Source: Ostrinia nubilalis (taxonomy: Eukaryota > Arthropoda > Insecta > Lepidoptera > Crambidae). Taken from it: a stretch of 64,000 nt of DNA. The position numbers and the translations under genes are program-made. The number at the start of each line of letters is the position of its first letter. Position 1 is the stretch's first letter. The notes below the pieces were generated by a model. The model was not told where the DNA came from, searched no databases, and saw only the letters and a program-made list of their open reading frames with translations. The stretch spans positions 7,698,001 through 7,762,000 of the forward strand of contig NC_087095.1 in NCBI RefSeq assembly GCF_963855985.1, in the 5' to 3' direction. Shown piece by piece: positions 52,301 through 63,177 of this stretch.

Positions 52301-54538
52301 TTAATTACAAAAATTATAATAACCCTTTTTTTTCAGTCACATCTATTCGTACTGCAATTAGTCCACCGACCGAGCGTCCGAAGTGTCCTCCAAGGATTGC
52401 TAAGGAAGAGGTTACTGACAGCTGATCACTGCATTGCCAAAATTAAGATGAACTTCAACCAAGCGCCGGCAAACAACAATGGATCTAATACAGCAAACGA
52501 TAGGGACAGTGTCGAGCAAACCGCCTTAAAAGTGTCATTAAAATGCCCAATCACGTTCAAAAAGATCACATTACCTGCGCGTGGGCATGAGTGCAAACAC
52601 ATACAATGCTTCGATTTGGAGTCGTACTTACAACTGAATTGCGAACGGGGGTCATGGAGATGTCCAGTTTGCAAGTAAGCATGATTTATTAACTTGTACT
52701 TTTTAATAGTTAATTGTGAATTTCGTAAACCTGGTACTAACGGATATTCTATTTACAGCAAACCAGCGCAGCTAGAAGGTCTAGAAGTTGACCAGTACAT
52801 GTGGGGCATTCTCAACACGCTTAACACATCTGACGTGGACGAGGTGACTATCGACAGTGGTGCGAACTGGAAAGCGGCAAAGAGTCCTAACAATAGTGGC
52901 ATTAAGGTAAGTAAAGAGTACATACATTTATTAAAAGGAAGATCGCGATTTTGCACTGATTCTTGTACTAAAATGATTATGCTATTGCAGCAAGAAGATG
53001 ATAGCAATGACAACAGTGTAGGAAAGAGGAGCAAAGCGGTATCGCCAGGCTCCATGAACATGCCCACCATGAATAACTGGGATATGAACCAAGCGTTATC
53101 TCCTTACCTGCCACCTGACATGAACACCATTGCTAGCGGCTCTATGATCTCCTCGTACAACCAAAGCGGTCAGAATAGAAACCCTGGGTCGAACAATCAG
53201 AATTACGACTTCGGGATGAATAATGGCCCTGGAAGCAACGAGTTTGCAGGCAATGGACCATTATCACACCTCAACGACAGCGTCAATTCCTTGGACCCAC
53301 TGAACGCGATGGAGAAGAGTCTAAACGAACAGGTATGTACACATTTCAATGACAAATCCGTTTTCCATTCTCCTTAAGTAAAAGGATATCCAGTTCTTAT
53401 GTTATTAATTATTGCGTGTATAAATGGAAGTTTCCCTTTCAATTACACAGAGTACTAAGCTCATTTACGCAATAAATTAATGTGTTTATCACTAAATATT
53501 AATTTAATTCTGAAATTATCTGAGGCCAGATGTTTGAACGCTTTGGATATTCACATTAACATAACCACCTTGTAAATTACACCTTGGAAATTAGGGAGCA
53601 ATCACGACGTTCACTTGAGAACGAAAATTACATCGACACGCTTTGACGATAACTCCGATAAATTGATTTAATCATGCCCTAATATATTTTACATTGATCT
53701 GTCCAACGTGTGTAAATATGGATATCTTCGATCGTAATGAGGCTTGAAACCTGACAAATGAAGTCAAATTAGAAAATAAATTGAAAAAAAGCAGCACAAA
53801 ACTGACGATTCGTTCAACCTGCAGATGCCTCATACACCTCATACGCCACACACACCTGGATCAGCGCATACGCCGGGTGGCGGCGGCGGCGCGCATACGC
53901 CGGGCTCCTCTCACACGCCGGGCCCGCCATCTGTCGGGCACCACAGCTTGACCGACGTTGATATACCCGCCGACCTCAACTTTGACCCGGCGGCCGTCAT
54001 CGACGGAGAGGGCACCGATAATCTCAACGTAAGTAGTTTTGGTATTTGTAAGGGCGCGGTTTAAGAAACGAATTCTATTTCCAATCTAAATACATAAGCA
54101 CAGTTTAGAAGATAATAATGTAATAGGAAAGCAAATAGTATTGGTACCTTCTCATTAAACGACATCTAAGTGCATAGTCTCGTGCATCATCCAAGGTTGA
54201 TATCAAAGTCTAGTCATAAATCATACTTCAAACTGCCAAAGCGATATTATACTACATTCGCCAGCATTTTGCGAAATCCTTGCCTAATAGTGAATTTGCA
54301 GAAGATATTCTACATTAGTTACATGAAGCAAGTTAGCAATTAAAATCAAGTCTGACCCACCTGTTTCCATTTTCAGCTGTTGCCGGAAACGAGCGTAGAT
54401 CCGATGGAGCTGCTATCATACTTGGATGCGCCGGCGCTGGGCGAGCTGCTCGCCACGCCCCCCTCCTCATCCTCCTCGGCCGGGTCGCACCCCCCGCGCG
54501 CACCCTCCTCCGACGACCTGCTAGCGCTCTTCGAGTGA
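46174..54538 (+). CDS. tna: ZMIZ1/2-type (tonalli) SP-RING/MIZ zinc-finger protein, ten coding exons
   Basis: Whole-gene entry. Joining ten segments by their GT-AG borders gives 2,619 nt, 872 residues plus TGA, with phase kept at each junction. Family knowledge: ZMIZ/Tonalli proteins are nuclear transcriptional co-regulators with a PIAS-like SP-RING (SUMO E3-type) finger; Drosophila tonalli interacts genetically with the SWI/SNF (Brahma) complex and the SUMO pathway. Seen here: Met/Gly-rich segment (about residues 130-195), the motif [10 protein letters not shown], a conserved block beginning [12 protein letters not shown] (about 361 onward), an SP-RING (about 545-587) with Cys561, His563, Cys584 and Cys587 in the canonical C-x-H...C-x2-C spacing, and the C-terminal motifs LLSYLD and SDDLLALFE. 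Vertebrate ZMIZ proteins are longer because of an N-terminal helical region not found here. The start is ATG 46174 or, in a better Kozak context, 46180. The body is very secure; the first exon is less so. Confidence 0.93.
46359..50682 (+). other. tna: First large intron of the ZMIZ gene (4.3 kb)
   Basis: Starts gtaagt and ends ttatcag. Mostly AT-rich with no recognisable coding exon. Points of note: a 23-nt imperfect hairpin (CCCTCC...GGAGGG, 47133-47155), a CA-rich tract near 47230-47340, a GC-richer block at 48300-48440, and an unassigned ORF pair around 49318-49765 on both strands with no family resemblance. The intron could hide alternative first exons. Confidence 0.6.
50683..50812 (+). 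CDS. tna: Coding exon 2 of the ZMIZ gene (Ala/Gly-rich)
   Basis: Bounded by an acceptor ending ttatcag and a donor CGCAG|gtaacc. One base completes the previous codon, then 43 codons follow beginning [20 protein letters not shown] and ending QDSQPFSQ. The [13 protein letters not shown] patch matches the alanine/threonine-rich segment found at the same relative place in vertebrate ZMIZ1. It is very GC-rich compared with the flanking introns, as expected for coding sequence here. No domain is assigned; likely disordered. Confidence 0.88.
50918..51683 (+). CDS. tna: Coding exon 3 of the ZMIZ gene (Met/Gly-rich and Pro-rich)
   Basis: The largest coding exon. Acceptor gtttcag at 50911-50917; donor CCAAA|gtaagt at 51684, phase 1. 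The first third is a low-complexity run rich in Met, Gly, Asn and Gln (repeats of the NGM / MGQM type, about residues 130-195), followed by a Gly/Gln/Pro/Tyr-rich stretch, then the strongly family-like motif [19 protein letters not shown] and the segment [14 protein letters not shown] just before the conserved core. The reading frame runs on past the donor into the intron; the splice site is preferred because the next exon restores the family sequence NDELRLTFP. The low-complexity part is probably disordered and may support co-activator contacts (inference). Confidence 0.95.
51774..51906 (+). CDS. tna: Coding exon 4 of the ZMIZ gene (conserved core, start)
   Basis: Acceptor ttgttacag and donor ATGGAG|gtaatt. 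Encodes the nearly invariant ZMIZ block [32 protein letters not shown] and on to TLVWR. This block lies N-terminal to the SP-RING in all ZMIZ proteins I know. The match to vertebrate ZMIZ1 is close to residue-for-residue, so the assignment is firm. Confidence 0.97.
52015..52225 (+). CDS. tna: Coding exon 5 of the ZMIZ gene (conserved core, middle)
   Basis: Acceptor gtttccag; donor TGTTGT|gtaagt. Encodes [18 protein letters not shown], then [15 protein letters not shown], then [18 protein letters not shown], ending in the cysteine run ACCC. This is part of the extended conserved region upstream of the finger. Phase 2 in, phase 0 out. Essentially identical in order and spacing to the vertebrate proteins. 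Confidence 0.97.
52337..52674 (+). CDS. tna: Coding exon 6 of the ZMIZ gene (SP-RING/MIZ finger)
   Basis: Acceptor tttttttcag; donor TGCAA|gtaagc, phase 2. Starts [18 protein letters not shown], then a variable Asn-rich linker, then [19 protein letters not shown] and the zinc-binding finger. Counting from the joined protein, Cys561, His563, Cys584 and Cys587 have the 2/21/3 residue spacing of the Siz/PIAS SP-RING zinc site (known from the family), and the aromatic [10 protein letters not shown] helix region is present. The finger should therefore be structurally intact and could act as a SUMO E3-type docking module (inference from family). Confidence 0.97.
52759..52906 (+). CDS. tna: Coding exon 7 of the ZMIZ gene (post-RING segment)
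   Basis: Acceptor atttacag; donor ATTAAG|gtaagt. Completes the finger with [20 protein letters not shown], a hallmark just after the SP-RING in ZMIZ proteins, then [14 protein letters not shown]. Phase 0 at the end. Confidence 0.97.
52991..53332 (+). CDS. tna: Coding exon 8 of the ZMIZ gene (Ser/Asn-rich linker with basic patch)
   Basis: Acceptor ctattgcag; donor GAACAG|gtatgt; exactly 114 codons. Contains an acidic start (EDDSNDN), a basic patch [15 protein letters not shown] at the same position as the KRFKTMSPSQM patch of vertebrate ZMIZ1 (possible nuclear-localisation contribution, inference), then Asn/Ser/Gly-rich sequence ending [10 protein letters not shown]. Weakly conserved and probably disordered. 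Confidence 0.92.
53825..54028 (+). CDS. tna: Coding exon 9 of the ZMIZ gene (HTP repeats)
   Basis: Acceptor cctgcag at the end of a 492-bp intron; donor CTCAAC|gtaagt; exactly 68 codons. Starts [18 protein letters not shown]: at least six His-Thr-Pro repeats with a poly-Gly tract, then [18 protein letters not shown], which resembles the LTFNPSSALEG segment near the C-terminus of ZMIZ1. Since the exon is in phase 0 on both sides it could be skipped without a frameshift. Confidence 0.9.
54377..54538 (+). CDS. tna: Coding exon 10 of the ZMIZ gene (C-terminal activation-type tail, stop)
   Basis: Acceptor tttcag; ends in TGA 54536-54538. Encodes [19 protein letters not shown], a Ser/Pro-rich spacer, then [11 protein letters not shown] and stop. 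Vertebrate ZMIZ1 ends with the same two motifs (LLSYLD and DDLLSLFE), known as the transactivation tail. This fixes the C-terminus firmly. Confidence 0.96.
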   Translation: MLPETSVDPMELLSYLDAPALGELLATPPSSSSSAGSHPPRAPSSDDLLALFE

Positions 54539-57500
54539 ACCTGCAACACACAGATTCTCCTTGCAGACACGTAACGACAAAATGCCGCGGCCACACATTC
54601 ACCTCGCTCATGTTGGAGACGAGAGTTGGAAAATTACCTTTAATACCATAACGGTAAGGGAAGTGCAGTTGATTGTTGTTTTTCACATTTAATCCGGAAA
54701 TTTTGATCTACACACGAATCCAATGTAGGGCCGCGGCGGAACTGCATCACCAACCAATGTCAATTATATTCCTAACACTTGACTCATAATAATTGACATT
54801 CACTCATTTCGTTACGCGATCTGTCCGATCGCTGTGTTCTTGCGGCGTTGATTTAACTCGCTTCAGGCCAGAGATGCCCGACATTGTGATACTAGATTTT
54901 AGTTCCTTCTCCGCTGCCGGCTACGTTGAACATTGTGAATTAACCTTGTCAGGATCTGACACCGCAGGCTGCACAGTCCTGACTGCAGCGTTCAACATAG
55001 TCGCACCAAACGTCTTGTTCAAACAATGATGTTGGAGAACATTTATTAGGTATTTAGGTAAAGTATTGAGGCGAGGCGTGCGCCGCGTCGGCCATAGACA
55101 CTGCGGTGTTGTGCATGTATAGTTCCTCGCACCGCCGCAAACGGCGGCGCTACTGAGCTCCTTATATTCTAAACTCTAGCATAAACTGTGACACAAATTT
55201 TCATTGATAATTCAAGTTCTTATTCGATATAATATAATCGATTAGAGTATTAGATTTGTGTCCATGATTTGTGAATAATTCGCCGGGTGTAAATAAAGAG
55301 TTATTTTATTGTGCTAGTTGGTTTGGTAACCCAGAGCGGGCGCGGTGCGGTGTACATATAGCGTAGGCGCCGCCGGAACGCTCGGAGGCATTATGAATCT
55401 TATAGTTCCTATTGGATGCGAGCGAACTATAATGTTCAATTGCCATTAATTGTAAAATATTCCTTGACGTTTTCGCATATTCTGCATTTTTAAATGGTAA
55501 GAAACGATAGGATTAGTGAGTATAGCGCTACTCGCATAATGGGTGATATAATCTAAATGAGTTGTTTGAAATCAACAAATTAAATGGTAACAAATTAGTT
55601 ACAAAACTATATTGTAAATGTGAGTGCAAAAATGAACTCTGTTAAATTATTTTGCGTTATGTGAATCGAAGAATGATAGAATATATTTTAATTTCTATAT
55701 AAAATAATGAACTGTATTATTTGTAAATATGAATTTAGTTAAGAATATTATATTACCTAGTTATATTTAAGAGAACATGGCAGATACTTATATGACGGCC
55801 AGTTTAGTATAGTATTACTAAAAATTTAAAATCTACACATGGTTTTACATGTACATAATTTAATACAAAATACCATATAATTCAAGGCTACATGCATTCA
55901 GAGTACAGAGTCACAGACTAATCTAATAAGAACCATGGAGATCTCCTTTTATCCAGTTTTTAGAACTATCATCATCACAAATCACATTTAATTTTATTTA
56001 ATTAATTTTCTGATAATACTTATCAGTGATCTCAAAGCATTTCATTATTGAACTTTAATTACTTGCCCACTTTATAACAGAAACTATGTATTGGTATGTA
56101 CTTACTTTACTTTCTCTAATAAATTAATCATAGCTATAAAACATCACAATTTCACAATATAGTATAAATTTTTAAATAAATATCGTCATTTTATGCATTT
56201 TTAGTCAAATATTTATGGAAGTAGTAAAACTTTTAGAATTCAATTATACATAATTATACTGTATATTTATTACATGGTTTTTAAAAAGAAAATTTGTTCT
56301 GTGCTCTGATATGCTCTTCTTTCCACAAGTGCAAATATGCCAATTTAAATAAATTAGTAAAATGTCAATATGCTCATCCTGATTTTGAATATTTTTGAGA
56401 AAATATAATTCATTTGAAATTAAATCGTAAAACTTTAACAAAAGTATTATGAGTCTGTCAATAATTTTAAACTAAAATCAGTATGATTTCAACAAAAAAA
56501 TTATGATGAGCATTTTATAGACAAAAGTATCTTAATTCACATATTTTCAAATGTTTTCATTTTATTGTATCTTGACATGAATGCGCTATATTTGTTTTAC
56601 ATTGGGAATTATACTTATTTTGATACTATTTATAAGCTTACTGTTAATATAATGCATGATTGTCAACTATCAAAGAAATTCTAAATGGAATTAAGTTCCC
56701 ATAAAATTCAAATCATTACTCCATAATTCATTTAGATGTTGTAAAATTATCAAGCATGTACTGTTACTGTTTATAAGATTTAAAATAACAGTTTATAAAG
56801 TTATCTCTAACTTAGAGTTGTATGTAAAACTGTCGATCTTTTCACTAACTTATGTAAAAATTGGTGATTTGCGCATCTTTACTTCAAGCTATGAATATGG
56901 ACGCCTCTTTAGAGTTAGTCAAAATATTACGAAAAACAATAAAATTAGTGTTATACAAAGCAGTGGTCAATTATTCAGACAAGAGGGTGAGAACAAATGG
57001 CCAAATGCCATTCAATTATTGTTTCATGAATTGACTAAAACAATTAAGTGTTTGTCATGTATGTCTAGTTGATCACAGCTTTACATAAAAATATATACTT
57101 TTAAGGGACCTTCAATTCCAGTTAGCTAGTTCTATTTATTGTAGTGAATATTGCTGTTGGATGGATCATCATAAAGATTTTTGTGAGACCAAATAGTAAT
57201 TTTTTACACATTTACCTGTTTTAGGTAATATAAATAATGAATTTCTTTATATAAAATCAAAAATATCACAAAAAATGTATAGCATATCACATTTAAAAAA
57301 AAAAGCACAAAAATCAAATTGAATGATCCATCCAAATGAGTAAATGATTACAATATATTTTGTTGAAAATTATAATGAACTGCTGTGGAGTAGTAGATTT
57401 TGTGCTCGTACAAATAATATGCAGCATTTGGAAATAAGTGAAAGAAGAATTCTAAATAAGGTAAAATGTGACCCATGACCCGAGTTCATGCAGCCAAACT

Positions 57501-57660
57501 GTACCTACCTACTGTAGTATAACTTTTGAATTTAATGTGAACATTTTAGCAATCTGATTGATACCCACTGACATACATTTCGAAATGTGTAAAATGGAAA
57601 AACATAACATTTTTATGTTATTGAAAATAAAATGAATCCAAAAAATTATATGCTGTTTTT
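54539..57660 (+). other. tna: Putative long 3' UTR of the ZMIZ gene
   Basis: The first 800 bp after the stop are mixed GC, then the DNA becomes very AT-rich with no ORF resembling a protein. A proximal poly(A) signal AATAAA is at 55292-55297, overlapped by a Pumilio-type site TGTAAATA (55288-55295); another TGTAAATA is at 55732-55739. A strong distal candidate is AATAAA 57626-57631 followed after about 20 nt by a T/GT-rich tract. Which end is used cannot be told from sequence; this span assumes the distal one. Confidence 0.45.
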
Positions 57661-58477
57661 GTTTTATTTACTTTAGACAGTTATTACACCTTCCTAAAAC
57701 CTTCTAATAAAGGCTACCTGGGCTTTAAAAATGGAACTTATTGTGCCCTAGTAGACCCAGCCGTAGCCAGATAACACACACACATACATCTTATTCACAT
57801 TACACATAGATTAAGAAAGCTACTTACTTACCTCGGCATTTATTATAATAGATTTAAAGGAGAAAGGCCTATGAATAATAGGTATTTTTAGTCACAAAAC
57901 CGTCTTCAACTTACTTGCTGATTACTGCCAGAAAGAATATCAGGATTTGATAAAAATGAATCTACAATACCTAATCGGAGACTGGGGACCTTCTTTGGGT
58001 TTGGGGCATGTTACACAAAACACAACTACTCCTATCGGAAAGTGACTAAACTTCACTGTTGTTGACTTCTTGTTGATTTCATAATTTTCTTAATTAAGTT
58101 ACAATCAAATAACAGTGCATACTTAATTCTAATTATTTAACATCTGACTTACCTCTTCTTTACCACTTGAAATTAATATAACTAGTGTTTAGTGATTAAT
58201 CACAAGTTCTGTTTCATTTCAACGATACGCAGCAAATCCATAAATTCACGGGGATAACACCGTTGCCAGTACTTTTTGAATATCAACAAAGCCAATAATT
58301 CCACTTGAAAACTAAAAGTATTATGAGATTTTAATAAACAAACAAACACAAACATTGAGCAGAAAAACCACTGGTAAAAACTTTTCAAAATTTATGACAG
58401 CTAAAGTGTTGCCAGTGGTAATAAGTAATTACCCCATTTTTCCATCTACCTGTATCCAATGTCTGTCAATGTTATTT
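57661..58477. other. Intergenic DNA downstream of the ZMIZ gene
   Basis: AT-rich, contains a short CA run near 57775. No gene recognised. Confidence 0.4.
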
Positions 58478-59566
58478 CAAAATGGCAATGCCAGATTTTG
58501 TATGGAAGGTGGCGTCTTTTTTTTTTCGCGCGGCTATCGACTAAACTTTGTTTTTTGTTTACAAAATAGTGTAATAAACCAAACTTACTATCACATGTAT
58601 ACCTCTAAACTCAGTCTGAACTGAGTTACGAGCGTTAGAAGTTTGATGATTTTACATACTAGATTTGCTTTTTGCGTGCAAGTTTTGTAAGAAATTGCAA
58701 CAAAATATTGCGCTATTTTTTTTATGCGCTGATTCTGCTCCACACTGATGTCTGGAGCCTTTAATGGATGGTATTGTTTGTTTACACATACAATGTCACT
58801 ATTTTGTTGCAATTTCTTACAAAATGGCAATGCCAGATTTTGTATGGAAGGTGGCGTCTTTTCTTTTTCGCGCGGCCATGGACCAAACTTTGTTTTTTGA
58901 TTACAAAATAGTGTAATAAACCAAACTTACTATGGCATGTATACCTCTATACTCAGTCTGAACTGAGTTACGAGCATTAGAAGTTTGATGATTTCACATA
59001 CAAGCTTTGCTTTTTGCGCGCAAGTTTTGTAATAAATTGCAACAAAATATTGCGCTATTTTTTTATTGCGCTGATTCTGCTCCATACTGATGTCTGGAAC
59101 CTTTAATGGATGGTATTGTTTGTTTACACATACAATGTCACTATTTTGTTGCAATTTCTTACAAAACTTGCGCGCAAAAAGCAAATCTAGTATGTAAAAT
59201 CATCAAACTTCTAATGCTCGTCACTCAGTTCAGACTGAGTTTAGAGGTATAGATACATGTCATAGTAAGTTTGCTTTATTACACTATTTTGTAATCAAAA
59301 AACTAGGTTTGATCGATGGCCGCGCGAAAAAAAAATGACGCCAATTTCCGGCATTGTCTTTTGCGCGCAAAAAGCAAATCTAGTAATATGTAAAATCATC
59401 AAACTTCTAAAGCTCGTAACTCAGTTCAGACTGAGTTTAGAGGTATATACATGTGATAGTAAGTTTGGTCTATTACACTATTTTGTAATAAAAAAACAAG
59501 GTTTGGTTGATGGCCGCGCGAAAAAAAAAGACGCTAATTTCCGGCATTGTCTTTTTACTTATACAT
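58478..59566. repeat. MITE cluster: two direct and two inverted copies forming a large palindrome
   Basis: Copy A (58478-58824) and copy B (58821-59166) are in the same orientation and start AATGGCAATGCCAGATTTTG. Copies C (about 59160-59345) and D (about 59360-59566) are partial and reversed, ending in GGCCGCGCG plus an A-run and CCGGCATTGTC. B and C form a palindrome centred near 59095. Inside A and B is a shorter element (58683-58824, 59025-59166) with 23-bp inverted ends TTTTGTAAGAAATTGCAACA / TGTTGCAATTTCTTACAAAA. Each copy holds the hairpin CTCAGTCTGAACTGAG. Frames on the - strand repeat with the DNA and are not genes. Confidence 0.88.
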
Positions 59567-60480
59567 GCTGCTTCATGAAATGCATTTGAATTTGAATATC
59601 TTTTCTTCCGATTAACAGGGTGTCTTTTCTAGATATTAAAAATTATAGTTATAAGAGTTAACGGCAGTTAACGGGCCGGCCGCTGCCGAACCATACAATA
59701 ACATTATGTTAAAAAAACACTTATAGGTACAAAAAAATAGTAGGTACAATAAATATTTTTAATTATTAATCAGCTTTTCTTCTAACCCTATCAAGAATAT
59801 TTTTTAGAGTAACTGCAGGTTTATCAATCTAAAACCCTTAGCCATTAGGTCATCTTCGCTTCTTCTCATTATATATTTTGTAATCACACTAGTCCCTTTT
59901 ACTCGTAGACCTATTTATTAAGTAGATAAGTACCTACTTTATTAAGCGCCACCAGGTCATGAAAAGTACCTAATTATTTTTTATAAAAATATCTAGATCA
60001 AACTAAGGCAGAAAAGAACGATCTTTAGTAAGTACACGTCAATTGAAAGAAAAAAGAAAAAAAAAATGTGCTTATTAAAATATAGTACAAAATTGAAACT
60101 TATTATATAATATTTTAAGTGCTTCTATTTATGTAATAGATGTATAGCAGGTACATAACCAGAGTGGTGAACTAACTTGATGCTTGAAAATATTTATTGC
60201 AAATAATAATATAAATTAAATGCACCATAAATAGACACCCAACTTTGGATTCGGACCGATGACCTTGTAGCGTTGCAGTTTTGGCTGTTTTCACAAATTG
60301 ATTTTCTTACTCGATATTTGGATTTAGGATACCACTAGCGACATCTATTGGCGTGATTTGGAATTAATTTGCAATAGATGGCGCTTTTTGCTCAGTCAAT
60401 TCAAATATATTTTAATGAAACATTTCCTAATGTTTTTATTTTGATTATTCTATTTTCAAATAGAATATTTTCGGTGTTCT
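59567..60480. other. Intergenic DNA, nothing recognised
   Basis: AT-rich. ACTAGCGACATCTATTGGCG (about 60333) and AATAGATGGCGC (about 60373) form a loosely inverted pair, possibly the end of a small element. Confidence 0.4.
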
Positions 60481-60524
60481 GGAAATTGTTTTCATCATGG
60501 TTTTTATTAGTGTTTACTTTTCTT

Positions 60525-60721
60525 AAGCGGCGAAACGAAACGTCTCGCGATTGACATCGCGGCTGTCAGTTGAGCTGTCAAATCACTTGGAATTTTGGTC
60601 GATCGTGCGCAACCGCAATTTTATTATTTTCGGGGATGTAATCCCCTATGTTTCAAATCGTGTGATGCAGAATGCATCCACGATAATTTATTAATATAAT
60701 TTTAAAATATTCACACATGAG
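60525..60721 (+). other. Possible first exon of an unidentified gene
   Basis: A GC-richer start (GCGGCGAAACGAAACGTCTC), a leader-like stretch with hairpin GGGGATGTAATCCCC, then ATG 60717 directly followed by a strong donor: ATGAG|gtaagt at 60722. A frame beginning at about 61002 (acceptor-like TCTCTGCAAGAG) would continue it as SLNAFLSRRCKSFIWHCALE and stop at about 61150. The product is not recognised; a transposon fragment is equally possible. Confidence 0.3.
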
Positions 60722-61150
60722 GTAAGTTCCCGTCGGTGGTATGGTATTTCATGTGATCGTTTCTATGAGAAATTCCCTAAATCCTATTCGGATGAGGGTA
60801 TTGGGTTGCTGAAGACTGCGAGTGAAGCTTAAATTAGCGAACAGTTTTCATGCGGGATTTCATTATTTTATAATTTAAACATAATGTTTTGATGATATTT
60901 CATATATTTTAATTTCTCTTCATTTCGTATGAATTATTTCTCCTTTCTAAACTGCTGATCTCTTCGCATTTCCTCCTTGTCATCAAACCTCTGTCTCTGC
61001 AAGAGTTTGAACGCTTTCCTGTCGAGGAGATGCAAGAGCTTCATCTGGCACTGCGCGCTTGAGGCCGTGGAGGACGCTGCTTGTAGCCTAAAAGTGTGCG
61101 AGACCCGTTGGACCCCGGAAGAAGAGAGGAACGTTCAGGGTAACGGCTTA

Positions 61151-61974
61151 TAACCGCATGGCTTCCAAGGTACACACTTTTCCATCCTTCAAGTAGGAGT
61201 CTTTCCGACCTGACATCGCGCAGTTATCTTAACTAGTAGAGTCTTTTAATATTTAGGCTGAGTTTTAAGAAATTTGTAGTGGCAATAATATTCACCAAAC
61301 CGAACCTAATTAACGACCCTGAATCCCTTGAGATTGGCACTATCTATTACAGTAGTTATAATATCGTAACTGTCAACTGTATTCAAGCTTACGAGACAAA
61401 ATAAATTGTGTCAATTGAGAGGGAGCTGTTTTATTTACATTTTTTTAATTTCATACAAGGAACGGTAACTCTTATAAATTTCTGCAAGCCGGACAACCTC
61501 TTTTTCACGTGCAGACAATTCACCATCTTCTCAGTCTGCACCGGTGGCGGTTCAATTCCAGTCACCAAGCCGCCAGGAAAAAATCCTTTCTTGCAACCTG
61601 CCTCATACATAACATGAGTAAGTAAAACCGGATAAACTTGTCCAGTTAAATTAAAACTGACTTAATTATAACACTGGATTATATTCTGAGAATTCTGCGT
61701 AGGTATACATACAAACTGAAACCATAAGACTATTAAAAATATAAATAAAAATAAAAGATGTAAAACCTACTGTTTGAATGTTTGTAAAGCTATGGAGCCA
61801 GCTTTTAGGTTGTATACTCGTTGGTGCCTTCTACTCGAAGATCTCAGGTGTTGCTATATTTTTAGATAAAATGTCCCTACGGACAGACTTTTAGTAACCT
61901 ACTTAGACATCAAATGCATATCAATTTCATCATAGTCATAGTACTATGAAGTCGTCATTTATTTTAAGTAGGTT
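61151..61974. other. Intergenic DNA, nothing recognised
   Basis: A B-box-like GGTTCAATTCC (about 61550) occurs without an A-box, so no tRNA is called. The 69-codon frame at 61408-61617 has no family match. Confidence 0.4.
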
Positions 61975-62070
61975 CGTTCGTTTCAACCAAATGACGTCCA
62001 GTGCTGGACAAAGACCTCCCTCAAGGATTTCCAAAACGACCAATCTTGCGCCGCCTGCATCCAGGGTCCC
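61975..62070 (-). mobile_element. 3' end of an RTE-type LINE (C-terminal codons of ORF2)
   Basis: On the - strand, 62063 to 61983 reads WMQAAQDWSFWKSLREVFVQ then HWTSFG-stop, the conserved C-terminal signature of arthropod RTE elements (W-M-x-A-A-Q-D-R-x-x-W-x-x-L-G-E-x-Y/F-V-Q-Q-W-T-S). Only the tail is present; upstream sequence is not recognisable. Confidence 0.8.
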
Positions 62071-63177
62071 GATTGCGCTAATTTTCAATGTAGATCCAAA
62101 TCATTCGCGCTTCATCTCCAGTCGCACTCCGTTATCATTCTATACTCTGATTTTTAATTCGACGGAATTTTGTCAATTCAGAAGTATTGCCAACATTGAA
62201 ACATTCCCACTAAGAATGGAGAGCATTTTCACAAATTAAAAAAGAATCCTTTCTTGAATTTAAGGTTTCACTTGAAAAACTAAGGCTTAAAAATGTACTG
62301 ATCATTTCAAAATGGTTATTTGAATTTTTACTATCATATTTTTGAAGTTACAAAAAAAATTGGGAAATTATCATTCTATTACTGGACTCCCTGGCCAATA
62401 ATCCATAGGTTACAAACCTTTTTTATGAAAATCCTTTTGTTAATAAAATCTTAGCTTCATAAAATAATCAATTTAACAAGATGCCAATTTTATAATCCAA
62501 GTTGATTATGATGACGATAATGATGGTTGATGATCAATACATATTTTCGTTTATGATATTAAGTTGTTTTACTGTGTTAAAAACACGTTTTTTCCTATTT
62601 AATCTCTAAAATGTACATAATAATTAGTGTATATTTATTGAATTCACAAAACAATAATTATTCATTCTTGTATGTTGTACTTGATGAAATTTCATTTCAT
62701 ATTATTTATTAAACAGTACTGTACCGTTATTCGAAGCCTTTATAATGAGAGTAGTGTCTGTCTTTTCCTGTTTGAGTACTAGTTTTGACGTATAATCTGC
62801 CCACGTGACTTCCGCTCCGGTCCCCCACCGCCTAAGCACGCCTCAATTAGCGACACTAGCGCCACCAACGGTAGCTCGAAACTAGGTTTCGATATTCTCG
62901 CCATTGGTGTTTTAGTTCCCGTTCGAGACGGTCGTAGAATTAGCTCCGCTAGTTCGCGACCCATCTCACAGGTACTAGTCGTGACGTGATTCAGGTAAAA
63001 TATTACCATCATAATGTAAGTACTTTAAATTATTATGTACTGGCTGAAAACTTATAAAAATTACTGTGATTACTTATTTCGCAGTGTAATTTATTTTTAC
63101 AACGGTGTTACCGTTCGGGGGTAGATTGCATTCAATCTAACTCAGTGTAATTTTAAATAATTATCTTTCTTCTCTAG
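62071..63177. other. Intergenic DNA with a GC-rich block
   Basis: AT-rich to about 62770, then a GC-richer block 62790-63000 containing GCGACACTAGCGCCACCAAC, open on the - strand for 77 codons without family match. A hairpin AACGGTGTTACCGTT lies near 63101. Confidence 0.4.

Noticed and set aside
58591..59184. Two similar 80-codon - strand frames
   Set aside because: They repeat because the DNA is a tandem MITE; they run across the element's inverted ends and have no protein relatives that I recognise.
61550..61560. tRNA B-box-like GGTTCAATTCC
   Set aside because: No A-box at suitable distance and no cloverleaf.
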